Below are positions 18,919 through 26,239 of a stretch of DNA of 56,588 nt, piece by piece. The notes beneath the pieces are model-generated. The model was given only the letters and a program-made list of their open reading frames with translations. It searched no databases and was not told the origin of the DNA. Both the position numbers and the translations under genes were made by a program. Source of the DNA: Anaerovorax odorimutans (lineage in GTDB: Bacteria; Bacillota; Clostridia; Peptostreptococcales; JAAYPU01); assembly GCA_016841185.1 (NCBI GenBank), contig JAENZQ010000009.1:43220-99807 (forward strand), in the 5' to 3' direction. Position 1 is the first letter of the stretch. Each line of letters opens with the position of its first letter.

Positions 18919-19281
18919 ATGAAATTCTGCTGGTGCACTATATCCGTTAACAACATGGATGAATCTTTAAGCTTTTACCAGGATATCGTAGGGTTAAGAC
19001 TAAATCAAAGGTTTAATGCAGGTCCGGAGACAGAGATTGCTTTCTTGGGAGAGGGAGAAACAAAAGTGGAACTGATATGCGGGCCAAATCAAGAAGCAAC
19101 CGGTAATAAACAAGGTATTTCCATAGGGTTTGAAGTTGAAACCGTTGATGAAATGATAGACTTTTTAAAGAAAAAAGGGATTGAAGTGAAAAATGAGCCG
19201 GTTCAACCCAATCCTCATGTCAGGTTTTTCTTTGTAAAAGACCCTAATGGGCTTAGTGTTCAATTTGTAGAGAATATCTAA
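18919..19281 (+). CDS. VOC-superfamily (glyoxalase/bleomycin-resistance-like) protein
   Basis: This 120-residue protein is one full VOC unit of two beta-alpha-beta-beta-beta modules: VNNMDESLSFYQDIVGLRLNQRF at the N-terminus and VRFFFVKDPNGLSVQFVENI at the end. The superfamily uses a metal site made from His/Glu residues; here the terminal Glu of VQFVE and Glu56 (VELICG) fit metal ligands. It could be a lactoylglutathione-lyase-like or dioxygenase-like enzyme; the substrate cannot be read from the sequence. A GAGGAGTG ribosome-binding site supports the start. Confidence 0.85.
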   Translation: MKFCWCTISVNNMDESLSFYQDIVGLRLNQRFNAGPETEIAFLGEGETKVELICGPNQEATGNKQGISIGFEVETVDEMIDFLKKKGIEVKNEPVQPNPHVRFFFVKDPNGLSVQFVENI

Positions 19282-19282
19282 T

Positions 19283-19357
19283 AGAAACAGAAGGGACGGT
19301 TATTTTTGTTTACCCTAAGCAGTTGAGTAAACAAAAATAACCGTCCCTTCTGTTTCT
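19283..19357. repeat. Dispersed palindromic repeat, copy A (31-bp perfect arms)
   Basis: Arms at 19283-19313 and 19327-19357 are perfectly complementary around a 13-nt loop (cctaagcagttga). The element contains the core GGGACGGTT. Partial or full relatives occur at 22073-22129 and 23506-23578. It lies just after the VOC stop and may also terminate transcription. Confidence 0.9.
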
Positions 19358-19430
19358 CGTGAAATATTTTGCCTGATCCGATATCCCAAAACAAAGCCTC
19401 CTGAATATCATAAAACAGGAGGTGTTTTTT

Positions 19431-20534
19431 ATGCCTGAAATCATGTATACTATAAAATCAGGGGATACTTTAGCAGCTATAGCCAGACTGTACGGTACAA
19501 CAGTTCAAGCAATCATCAATGCCAATAATATTGTAAACCCTAATCTGATATATCCGGGGACAAAGATCATCATTCCGGTAGAGGAAATGGAGCCGCCGGG
19601 AGGACCGCCGCCGGGAGAAATCATCTATACGGTTCAGCCGGGAGATACTTTGTACAGTATTGCACGTTTATATCAGGTTTCCGTTGAGAATATTGCTGAG
19701 CTTAATAATATTCAAAATCCAAGTCTGATTTATCCCGGGAAAAAGCTGTTGATGCCAGAAGGGGCAGTGAATCCATTCGGAAACGGCGTCATAAGATATA
19801 TTGTACAGCGGGGGGATACGCTTTATAGTATTGCAAGGCGGTTTGGCACTACAGTTGCAGAGCTTGCTGCAAGAAATAATATTGTTAATCCGGCATTGAT
19901 TCGAGTGGGTCAGATGCTGGTGATCCCTCTGCCTCAAAATGCTTCGGCTATTTATAGAGGGAACCCGTCTAAGAATAAGGTCGCATTTACTTTTGATGCC
20001 ACATACGGAGATAATCAGACTAATACATTACTTGATATTTTAAGGAGAAATAATATCAAGGCGACGTTTTTTCTGGCAGGCATATGGATAGAAAATTATC
20101 CGCAGCTCACAAGGAATATTGCTGCAGCAGGTCATGAAATTGCGAATCATACCTACACTCATCCGCATCTGCCTCAGCTGTCTTTAAGCCAGGTGGCAAA
20201 TCAAATCGTCAGTACAGGGAATATTATCAGAAATACTGTGGGTAAAACGCCTTATCTTTTAAGACCGCCTTTCGGTGAATATGATCAAAGTGTTTTGAAT
20301 ACAGCAGCTCGCCTAGGTTATTTAACAATCATGTGGACTGTAGACTCACTGGATTGGCAGAGTCCGGGTGTAGATGCGATTATCGACAGAGTTGTGAATA
20401 ATATAAAGCCAGGTGCTATTATCCTTATGCATCAGGCTGCAGCTCAGACACCGCAGGCCCTGCAAACCATTATTGACAGGCTGAGAAATCAAGGCTACTC
20501 CTTCGGAACTGTCACAGAAGTCTTGGACCCATAA
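19431..20534 (+). CDS. LysM (x3) polysaccharide deacetylase
   Basis: The ATG at 19431 follows AGGAGG; the GTG at 19422 overlaps that site. The 367-residue product has three LysM domains ([51 protein letters not shown]) separated by Pro/Gly linkers, then a NodB polysaccharide deacetylase domain from about residue 180. Motif 1 reads TFDATYGD rather than the usual TFDDG, motif 2 is NHTYTHPHL with the metal-binding histidines, and motif 3 is RPPFGEYD. No signal peptide is visible, as in several spore or cortex LysM proteins of sporulating Bacillota. It probably acts on peptidoglycan or another GlcNAc/MurNAc polymer in the spore or cell wall. Confidence 0.9.
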   Translation: MPEIMYTIKSGDTLAAIARLYGTTVQAIINANNIVNPNLIYPGTKIIIPVEEMEPPGGPPPGEIIYTVQPGDTLYSIARLYQVSVENIAELNNIQNPSLIYPGKKLLMPEGAVNPFGNGVIRYIVQRGDTLYSIARRFGTTVAELAARNNIVNPALIRVGQMLVIPLPQNASAIYRGNPSKNKVAFTFDATYGDNQTNTLLDILRRNNIKATFFLAGIWIENYPQLTRNIAAAGHEIANHTYTHPHLPQLSLSQVANQIVSTGNIIRNTVGKTPYLLRPPFGEYDQSVLNTAARLGYLTIMWTVDSLDWQSPGVDAIIDRVVNNIKPGAIILMHQAAAQTPQALQTIIDRLRNQGYSFGTVTEVLDP

Positions 20535-20541
20535 AACACAG

Positions 20542-20588
20542 AAGGGCCGTTCTTTTTCTTTGCTTTCTAAAAGAATAGCCCTTTTTTT
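20542..20588 (+). terminator. Terminator of the LysM-deacetylase gene
   Basis: Stem AAGGGC/GCCCTT plus inner TTCTTTT/AAAAGAA is followed by a T-run. Its sequence resembles the dispersed palindromic repeat and may be a decayed copy. Confidence 0.85.
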
Positions 20589-20590
20589 AT

Positions 20591-21151
20591 TCATTCATCC
20601 AAGTTATTAAACAAATTATTTACTGCAAAATAGTTTTTACCAACAACCTTTTCAATCATTATTGAAGTAACAATAACAAGCGGCAAGGATACCGCATAAC
20701 GCATCATTGAGAACTTTAAGCCAAGAAAACTTGCTTCAAAGATCGTCATTGGTATTCTGCAAATAGCTGATGCACCAAGATAAGTCAGCACAATACTCAA
20801 TTTAGCACCTTTCTTGCTTAATGCTGCTGCCATTGGCAATACAACAACAAATGGATAGAGCGTCGTACAAGCTAATAGTATAGATGCGGCATATCCCATA
20901 AAACCTGATGCTTCACCAAAATACTTTTCTACTGTTTTACGATCTACCCAAACCATAAACAATCCGACTAATACAAATGCCGGGGGAAATAGCTTGAGCA
21001 TATCACTGGCGAAAAAGATAAAGTTTTTGCCCATCTTCATACCGGAATCGATTTTAAAAATGTAAGAGTAAGCTATGAAAAGACCATATAAACAGAATAA
21101 AAGAAACAACGGTTTATTAATATATTTATTGTTTTTCATTTGATTTTTCAT
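20591..21151 (-). CDS. Half-size permease (UPF0718/ArsP-like), second half
   Basis: This 186-residue membrane protein has about five hydrophobic helices (FLLFCLYGLFIAYSYIF, LLACTTLYPFVVVLPMAAAL, AVSLPLVIVTSIMI) and a conserved-looking polar loop around ASAICRIPMTIFEASFLG. Together with the preceding gene it looks like the two halves of a DUF318/ArsP-type permease encoded as separate chains. Its ATG directly abuts the stop of that gene with no gap. It belongs to an arsR-permease-permease operon. The substrate is unknown; a metalloid or thiol-bound compound is a guess from the ArsR neighbour. Confidence 0.7.
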   Translation of the reverse strand: MKNQMKNNKYINKPLFLLFCLYGLFIAYSYIFKIDSGMKMGKNFIFFASDMLKLFPPAFVLVGLFMVWVDRKTVEKYFGEASGFMGYAASILLACTTLYPFVVVLPMAAALSKKGAKLSIVLTYLGASAICRIPMTIFEASFLGLKFSMMRYAVSLPLVIVTSIMIEKVVGKNYFAVNNLFNNLDE

Positions 21152-21634
21152 CTAATATACCTCTCCGTAGATTATCCCTATTGCAAGAGAGGCTATAATT
21201 GCAATTGCAAGGGAAGATGCATTTCTTAAGATCGTTAGCTTTACCCCGAAAAACTTTTTTTCAATGGGAAAAGTTACGATGCCGACCATCATCAAGCTTG
21301 TGGAGAAAGCTGCTAATACTGTATAACTAACTCCCTGGTTAAGTAACAGACCACATAAAGGAAATGTGATAAACCCAGGTAATAAGGATATTGACCCAAT
21401 AAGAGAAGCCATAATAACACCAACCATTACATCACTGGTTCCCAGATACTTGGCGATTACATGATCTGGCAAATAAAACAGGATAATTGAAACCAATGTC
21501 AGTGTTATCAGAAGCAATGGCAATATCTTAATAAACAAATTTAATGCTGTCTTTAATGACTTGAATGTCTTTTGCTTATTGGCTATGGCCGAAACCAATA
21601 AGGCAACTGAGGCAAGTCCATATAAATATGCCAT
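21152..21634 (-). CDS. Half-size permease (UPF0718/ArsP-like), first half
   Basis: This 160-residue protein has four or five membrane segments and a central signature SLLPGFITFPLCGLLLNQG of the kind found in permease family DUF318. Its start codon overlaps the arsR stop by one base (TAATG), indicating tight translational coupling. The partner half follows immediately. Splitting of this permease into two genes behind an ArsR regulator is seen in other anaerobes, to my knowledge, but I cannot verify that here. Confidence 0.7.
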   Translation of the reverse strand: MAYLYGLASVALLVSAIANKQKTFKSLKTALNLFIKILPLLLITLTLVSIILFYLPDHVIAKYLGTSDVMVGVIMASLIGSISLLPGFITFPLCGLLLNQGVSYTVLAAFSTSLMMVGIVTFPIEKKFFGVKLTILRNASSLAIAIIASLAIGIIYGEVY

Positions 21635-21993
21635 TATTCACTGCACCCCTTACTCTGTTTTTCACATATCCTTTTGCAGTCAAACTTTTCTACGTTTAAT
21701 TCCGTTTTTGTTTCCTCTAAATTAATTGTATCTTTTGCCAGTTCACCAATAAGTCTTTCTAATTCTTTTAATACGGTTCTTTGTACTTTATAGTGTGTAA
21801 AGTATCCAATTTTCTCGCCTTTTACCAAATCTGCCTTCTTTAAGACCTTTAGATGTTGAGATACTGCTGATTCAGAAATACCAAGCGCATTTGCTAATCC
21901 TTTTACGCAGATTTGTTTTTCAGATAACAGTAAAAATATCTTGAAGCGTGTTTCATCACCCAAGGCTTTAAATTTTTCAATAAGTTTCTTCAT
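21634..21993 (-). CDS. ArsR-family metal-responsive repressor
   Basis: This 119-residue winged-helix protein has the ArsR pattern: ALGDETRFKIFLLLSEKQICVKGLANALGISESAVSQH with a recognition helix SESAVSQHLKVLKKADLV. The usual helix-3 ELCVCDL metal motif is replaced by EKQICVKGL, with one Cys. The C-terminus has extra cysteines (DCKRICEKQSKGC) that could form the sensor site. It is the first gene of an operon with two permease halves and has an inverted repeat over its own promoter, so it probably autorepresses. Confidence 0.9.
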   Translation of the reverse strand: MKKLIEKFKALGDETRFKIFLLLSEKQICVKGLANALGISESAVSQHLKVLKKADLVKGEKIGYFTHYKVQRTVLKELERLIGELAKDTINLEETKTELNVEKFDCKRICEKQSKGCSE

Positions 21994-22010
21994 AAGAGCC
22001 TCCTTAATTA

Positions 22011-22069
22011 ATTAAGTAATATCTTAACCAAAATATTATCATGATTTTTTAATTCAGTCAATACTTAAT
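22011..22069 (-). promoter_or_regulatory. Promoter and probable ArsR operator
   Basis: Read on the minus strand, TTGACT (22056-22061) and TAATAT (22033-22038) are 17 bp apart. The inverted pair ATTAAGTA (22011-22018) and TACTTAAT (22062-22069) brackets the promoter, a plausible site for repression by the adjacent ArsR protein. Confidence 0.65.
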
Positions 22070-22072
22070 TAT

Positions 22073-22129
22073 TTTTTGTTTACTCTAAGTAGTTGAGAGT
22101 AAACAAAAAGAACCGTCCCTTCTGTTTCT
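22073..22129. repeat. Dispersed palindromic repeat, copy B (left arm truncated)
   Basis: The loop and right arm match copies A and C (ending in ACCGTCCCTTCTGTTTCT), but the left arm is cut to about 15 bp where it meets the arsR promoter region. Confidence 0.85.
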
Positions 22130-22134
22130 TTCTA

Positions 22135-22194
22135 TTGAAATAGAGAAAAATATATGATACTATATATTCAAATTTGAGTATATAAATTTGAATA
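22135..22194 (+). promoter_or_regulatory. Promoter and palindromic operator of the padR-like gene
   Basis: TTGAAA (22135-22140) and TACTAT (22158-22163) are 17 bp apart. Immediately downstream lies an 11-bp inverted repeat, TATTCAAATTT (22165-22175) and AAATTTGAATA (22184-22194). A related palindrome precedes the next gene, which suggests one regulator for both. Confidence 0.65.
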
Positions 22195-22206
22195 GAGGTA
22201 CAAATC

Positions 22207-22743
22207 ATGACAAATATACGATTGGTTCTTTTGGGATTATTATCCAGACATCCCATGCACGGATATGAGCTTAAACATATAATAGAAGATCATATGGGGG
22301 ACTGGACAGATATTAAAATCGGATCCATTTATTTTTCTTTATCCAAATTGGCTGAAGAGGGTTCTATTGAAGTTGCTGAAGAAACACGTGAAGGAAACCG
22401 GCCTTCAAAAACAATCTACAGGATAACTGAAAAAGGGAAAAAGGACTATTTTAAAATGCTTCATAAGTTATGGGCATCTGATAATAAAACCTATTATTCA
22501 TTGGATATTGGTTTGTTTTTCATGACCAGTCTTCCTAAAGAAGACATAAAAAAGTATTTGCTTCAGCGTATTGATAACATGGAGCGAGTACTCGATTATT
22601 TGACGCAGCACAAGACAGAGCATGGAAACTCAGCTAAAATTCCTCCGCAGGCTGGTGCAATTATGGATCATTCTTTATATCATATGGAAGCTGAAGTAAG
22701 ATGGATGAATAATGTTTTAGAAAAATTGGATTCTTTTTATTAG
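22207..22743 (+). CDS. PadR-family transcriptional regulator
   Basis: The 178-residue protein has the PadR winged helix at its N-terminus: LGLLSRHPMHGYELKHIIEDH, then KIGSIYFSLSKLAEEG as recognition helix, then a wing (SKTIYRITEKGKKDYF). The C-terminal part (residues 95-178) is helical, as in the dimerisation domain of AphA/PadR proteins. Palindromes just upstream of this gene and of the methyltransferase gene suggest autoregulation and control of the neighbour. The ligand is unknown. Confidence 0.9.
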   Translation: MTNIRLVLLGLLSRHPMHGYELKHIIEDHMGDWTDIKIGSIYFSLSKLAEEGSIEVAEETREGNRPSKTIYRITEKGKKDYFKMLHKLWASDNKTYYSLDIGLFFMTSLPKEDIKKYLLQRIDNMERVLDYLTQHKTEHGNSAKIPPQAGAIMDHSLYHMEAEVRWMNNVLEKLDSFY

Positions 22744-22761
22744 TAATATTTTTTACTCATA

Positions 22762-22791
22762 TATTCAAACTTTAATATACAATATTGAATA
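22762..22791 (+). promoter_or_regulatory. Second PadR-type palindrome before the methyltransferase gene
   Basis: TATTCAA (22762-22768) and TTGAATA (22785-22791) share half-sites and the same 30-bp span with the operator at 22165-22194. Confidence 0.55.
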
Positions 22792-22807
22792 AAAGGAGTG
22801 CAGTGTT

Positions 22808-23467
22808 ATGACAAATCCGAGAATACCTGAGACGAATGACGGCATTCAGAATGCGCCTGATGTTAGGGAATATGATCTGTTTCTAAAAAGTATGAGAGAC
22901 CGGGGCTGGCTTGAAACCGACCAGATCATTAAATCAGGCATTAAAGACGGGATAGCTTTGGAAGTGGGCCCAGGGCCAGGTTATTTGGGGCTTGAGTGGC
23001 TCAAAAAAACTGAAGGCACTAAATTAAAATGCATTGAAATCAGTAAGAACATGATTGAGCTGGCAAGAAAAAATGCGAGGGAATACGGTTTTAGTGAGAC
23101 ACGAATTGAATATGTATTGGGAAATGCCATGGATATGCCTTTCTCCGAGAATTCCTTCGATGCGGTTTTTAGTAACGGTTCTTTGCATGAGTGGGAAAAA
23201 CCGGAAATAATTTTTGATGAGATTTATCGTGTATTAAAATCCGGGGGGAAGTTCTTTGTAAGCGATTTAAGGCGGGATGTGAATCTATTTTTAAAATGGC
23301 TGCTATATATATCGGCAAAGCCCAAAACCATACGGAAAGGTTTGAAGACTTCCCTGCAAGCGTCCTATACAAAAGAGGAACTGGAACAGATCATGCGAGG
23401 TGCATCTCTAAAAAAAGCTGATATTTCAACGAATCCAATAGGGCTTATTGTTAAAGGGAAAAAATAG
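22808..23467 (+). CDS. Class I SAM-dependent methyltransferase
   Basis: This 219-residue protein has the class I motifs: motif I ALEVGPGPGYLGLEW (about residue 57-71), an acidic residue after beta-2 (CIEIS), FSENSFDAVFSNGSLHEW as motif IV and RVLKSGGKFFVSDLRR as post-motif V, similar to UbiE/COQ5-like enzymes. The substrate is not evident. The PadR-type palindrome upstream suggests it is controlled by the neighbouring regulator, which would fit a detoxification or resistance role; that is inference. The start is supported by AAAGGAGTG. Confidence 0.87.
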   Translation: MTNPRIPETNDGIQNAPDVREYDLFLKSMRDRGWLETDQIIKSGIKDGIALEVGPGPGYLGLEWLKKTEGTKLKCIEISKNMIELARKNAREYGFSETRIEYVLGNAMDMPFSENSFDAVFSNGSLHEWEKPEIIFDEIYRVLKSGGKFFVSDLRRDVNLFLKWLLYISAKPKTIRKGLKTSLQASYTKEELEQIMRGASLKKADISTNPIGLIVKGKK

Positions 23468-23505
23468 CAATAGAGAAACAAAAGAGATGATTCTGAAACA
23501 AAAGA

Positions 23506-23578
23506 GAAACGAAAGGGACGGTTCTTTTTGTTTACCCTAAGCAGTTGAGTAAACAAAAAGAACCGTCCCTTTCGTTTC
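23506..23578. repeat. Dispersed palindromic repeat, copy C (30-bp perfect arms)
   Basis: Arms 23506-23535 and 23549-23578 are perfectly complementary around the loop cctaagcagttga, identical to the loop of copy A. It sits between convergent genes and is flanked by short GAAAC-rich degenerate repeats (23474-23505 and 23579-23602). Confidence 0.9.
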
Positions 23579-23613
23579 ACGTTTCACCTTTCGTTTCAAT
23601 TCGTTACGTTCTT

Positions 23614-25764
23614 CTATATCAGGCCAAGTAATCTTACCGAGTTTGCGAAAACAAAACATATGATGATACCACAGGCTGTCGGGACCAAAAATGAAATGCA
23701 GGCCCACTTCCAGCTCTGGGTTTCTTTTCTTATGGTCAAGCACGTTGTGCCGCAGGGCCAGTGCATGAGAGAAAACAACATGACCGATACGGCCGTCAGC
23801 CAAGTCCATCCGTGAGAAACAAGCAGCTCTCTCAATTGATTCAGGCTATCCAGCTCCAGCATGCTGTCTGTTGCCATATAGCACATGATAATAATCGGAA
23901 CAACGATTTCATTTGCCGGAAAGCCAAGAATGAAGGCCATCAGGATATAACCATCCAGACCCAGAAGGTTTGCAAAGGGGTCCAGAAATGCTGCACAGTG
24001 TGCAAGGAGGCTCAAGTCTTCAAAATGGATATTTGCCAATATCCAGATCACCACACCGGCAGGTGCTGCAACTATCACAGCACGCCCTAATACGAATAAT
24101 GTTCTGTCAAATATGGAACGAACGATCACTTTCCCAATTTGAGGTTTTCGATAAGGAGGAAGTTCCAGCGTAAAGGAAGAAGGGAGCCCTTTTAGTATTG
24201 TTTTGGATAGTATTCTTGAGACTATCAGTGTCATAATGATACCAAATACGATGACTCCGGTTAAAATCAAGGTAGAAAATATGGATTGATAAGGGCCGGC
24301 AACAAATCCAGCAAAAAACATGGTAATAATCGCAATTAATGTTGGAAAGCGACCGTTACAAGGGACAAAGTTGTTTGTAATGGTTGCGATAAGCCGTTCT
24401 CTTGGAGAATCAATAATCCTGCAGCCAATGATTCCTGCCGCATTGCAGCCAAATCCCATACACATGGTTAAGGCCTGCTTTCCATGTGCACAAGCTTTTT
24501 TAAAAAAATTATCCAGATTAAAAGCGACTCTCGGTAAATATCCCAAGTCTTCAAGCAGGGTGAAAAGTGGAAAAAATATGGCCATAGGGGGCAGCATTAC
24601 TGAGATGACCCAGGCAAGCGTTTTGTAAATACCTGATACCATTAATCCATGAAGCCATGAAGGCGCTTTTACCCAGATAAAGAAGTCTGTTAATCTGGAT
24701 TCAATGCTGAAAAGAAAATCTGCAAGCATTGAGGAAGGATAATTGGCTCCTGTTATGGTCAGCCAGAATACAATACCCAGGAGGCCGACCATAATGGGTA
24801 TGCCAAAAATTCTGGACGTAAGAACGCTGTCTATTTTTCGATCTATATGGTTGTATTCCGCTTTTTCAAATTTTATGACTTTATTACTAATTTCTTCGGC
24901 GGCGCATACGATATGAGAAACGGTCTTATCTCTGAGCAGTTCATGGTCGATACCTGCTTTAAGTAAAACTTCTTTTGCTTCTTTCAATTTTTTTGTAATT
25001 GTTATATTTTCCAGTAAATCAAAATCAAGATATTTTCGTAATCCTATTAACAAGGTAGGATCTCCATCCAGCAACTTTAAGGCAGTCCAGCGACTGCTGA
25101 TTTTATCAGAGAGAAGCTCTTTTACTGAAGGTTCCAGAATATTGACTGCATCTTCGATAATATCATCGTAATGAATAATTAAAGGTGAAGGCGTTGTGTG
25201 TTTATTTGTTACCTCATAAACGGCATCCATCAATTCTTTCAGGCCTTGACCATTTCTTGCATTAGTCCCCACAACAGGAACACCAAGCTTTTTAGAAAGC
25301 TCTTTCAAGTTGATGTTTATTTTTTTCTTTTTTGCTTCATCTAAAAGATTGACGCAAACAACTACGTTTGAAGTGATTTCAAGAGTTTGAAGAACAAGAT
25401 TCAGATTTCTTTCTAAACAAGTAGCATCCGTGACAATGACCGTTGCGTCCGGACTCCCGAAGCAGACAAAGTCTCTGGCAACTTGTTCTTCTATAGAATT
25501 TGCCATAAGAGAATAAGTGCCTGGTATGTCTACCATAATAAAATTCGTATCTTTATGTCTATATTTCCCCTGAGCATTGGTTACTGTTTTGCCCGGCCAG
25601 TTTCCGGTATGTTGATTCAGCCCTGTCAAACTGTTAAATACTGTACTTTTTCCTACATTTGGGTTTCCTGTAAGAGCAATGACCTTATCTTTAGGTGAAG
25701 TGCGTTCAATTTTGAGTTCGCCTTCCAGTACGCCTGCACCGGTGGATTGACTTGTAAGACCCAT
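23614..25764 (-). CDS. feoB: Ferrous iron transport protein B
   Basis: This 716-residue protein has an N-terminal GTPase domain with G1 GNPNVGKST (about residue 33), G3 DIPGTYSL and a G4-like NLLDE, then a helical insertion. A large membrane domain follows with FeoB signatures: two Gate regions, MGFGCNAAGIIGCRIIDSPRERLIA, PCNGRFPTLIAI and FILGFPANEIVVPI. FeoB moves Fe2+ across the cytoplasmic membrane. feoA lies 23 bp upstream, and a palindrome before feoA probably carries iron-dependent control. No feoC-like gene follows. It converges on the methyltransferase gene. Confidence 0.97.
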   Translation of the reverse strand: MGLTSQSTGAGVLEGELKIERTSPKDKVIALTGNPNVGKSTVFNSLTGLNQHTGNWPGKTVTNAQGKYRHKDTNFIMVDIPGTYSLMANSIEEQVARDFVCFGSPDATVIVTDATCLERNLNLVLQTLEITSNVVVCVNLLDEAKKKKININLKELSKKLGVPVVGTNARNGQGLKELMDAVYEVTNKHTTPSPLIIHYDDIIEDAVNILEPSVKELLSDKISSRWTALKLLDGDPTLLIGLRKYLDFDLLENITITKKLKEAKEVLLKAGIDHELLRDKTVSHIVCAAEEISNKVIKFEKAEYNHIDRKIDSVLTSRIFGIPIMVGLLGIVFWLTITGANYPSSMLADFLFSIESRLTDFFIWVKAPSWLHGLMVSGIYKTLAWVISVMLPPMAIFFPLFTLLEDLGYLPRVAFNLDNFFKKACAHGKQALTMCMGFGCNAAGIIGCRIIDSPRERLIATITNNFVPCNGRFPTLIAIITMFFAGFVAGPYQSIFSTLILTGVIVFGIIMTLIVSRILSKTILKGLPSSFTLELPPYRKPQIGKVIVRSIFDRTLFVLGRAVIVAAPAGVVIWILANIHFEDLSLLAHCAAFLDPFANLLGLDGYILMAFILGFPANEIVVPIIIMCYMATDSMLELDSLNQLRELLVSHGWTWLTAVSVMLFSLMHWPCGTTCLTIRKETQSWKWACISFLVPTACGIIICFVFANSVRLLGLI

Positions 25765-25787
25765 GTTTGAAATTCCTCCTCGTATTA

Positions 25788-26030
25788 TTAATAATTTGGT
25801 TCTACAATGATTTTATTTGCTTCTTCAGAACGTAAAGCGATGATTGCTCCTCGAATGCCGTAAGCCGTGAGATTACCGGAAGGGCTTTTTTGCAAAGATT
25901 CAACGATGGTTTCGTTTATAAGTCCAAGGTCCAGCATCCTTCTGCGCATATTTCCATCTGAGGTAAGAAATTTTACTTTTGCTTTTTTGCCTGAAGGCAA
26001 TAGGCATAAAGGAATTAAATGATTTTTCAA
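25788..26030 (-). CDS. feoA: Ferrous iron transport protein A
   Basis: This 80-residue SH3-like protein matches FeoA: LLPSGKKAKVKFLTSDGNMRRRMLDLGLI near the N-terminus and YGIRGAIIALRSEEANKIIVE at the end. The start is TTG at 26030-26028, supported by GGAGG upstream; no closer ATG fits. FeoA is a small cytoplasmic partner needed for FeoB-mediated iron uptake. Confidence 0.93.
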   Translation of the reverse strand: MKNHLIPLCLLPSGKKAKVKFLTSDGNMRRRMLDLGLINETIVESLQKSPSGNLTAYGIRGAIIALRSEEANKIIVEPNY

Positions 26031-26051
26031 GCGAGTACCTCCATAGAAAAT

Positions 26052-26084
26052 TTAGTTTAAGGAAATTATCTTTCCTTAAACTAA
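26052..26084. promoter_or_regulatory. Perfect 14-5-14 palindrome upstream of feoAB (probable iron-repressor operator)
   Basis: TTAGTTTAAGGAAA and its exact complement flank TTATC. The half-site begins like a DtxR/IdeR-type site (TTAG...TAAG) rather than a classical Fur box (GATAAT repeats). It lies 22-54 bp upstream of the feoA start codon. Confidence 0.6.
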
Positions 26085-26195
26085 TATATGAGAGTTGCAA
26101 AAATTGTGTTACGAAAAGGTAGACATTAATACCCGAAAGAACATGAATTCAAGATAAATATAAATTGAATCAGAATATAAAAAAATATCCTCCAA

Positions 26196-26204
26196 TGGTA
26201 TAAT
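26196..26204 (+). promoter_or_regulatory. Extended -10 promoter of the LevR-type gene
   Basis: TGGTATAAT provides TG plus a consensus -10; no good -35 hexamer is present at 17 bp. Confidence 0.45.
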
Positions 26205-26239
26205 AAAGAAAACAACTTTAATCTAATTAGGGGGATATT

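Noticed and set aside
22135-23467. PadR-methyltransferase pair as part of an antibiotic biosynthesis island
   Set aside because: No biosynthetic genes flank it; feoB and a permease operon lie on either side.
19283-23578. A CRISPR-like array from the three similar repeats
   Set aside because: The copies are palindromic, 57-75 bp long, kilobases apart and separated by ordinary genes; there are no spacers and no cas genes.
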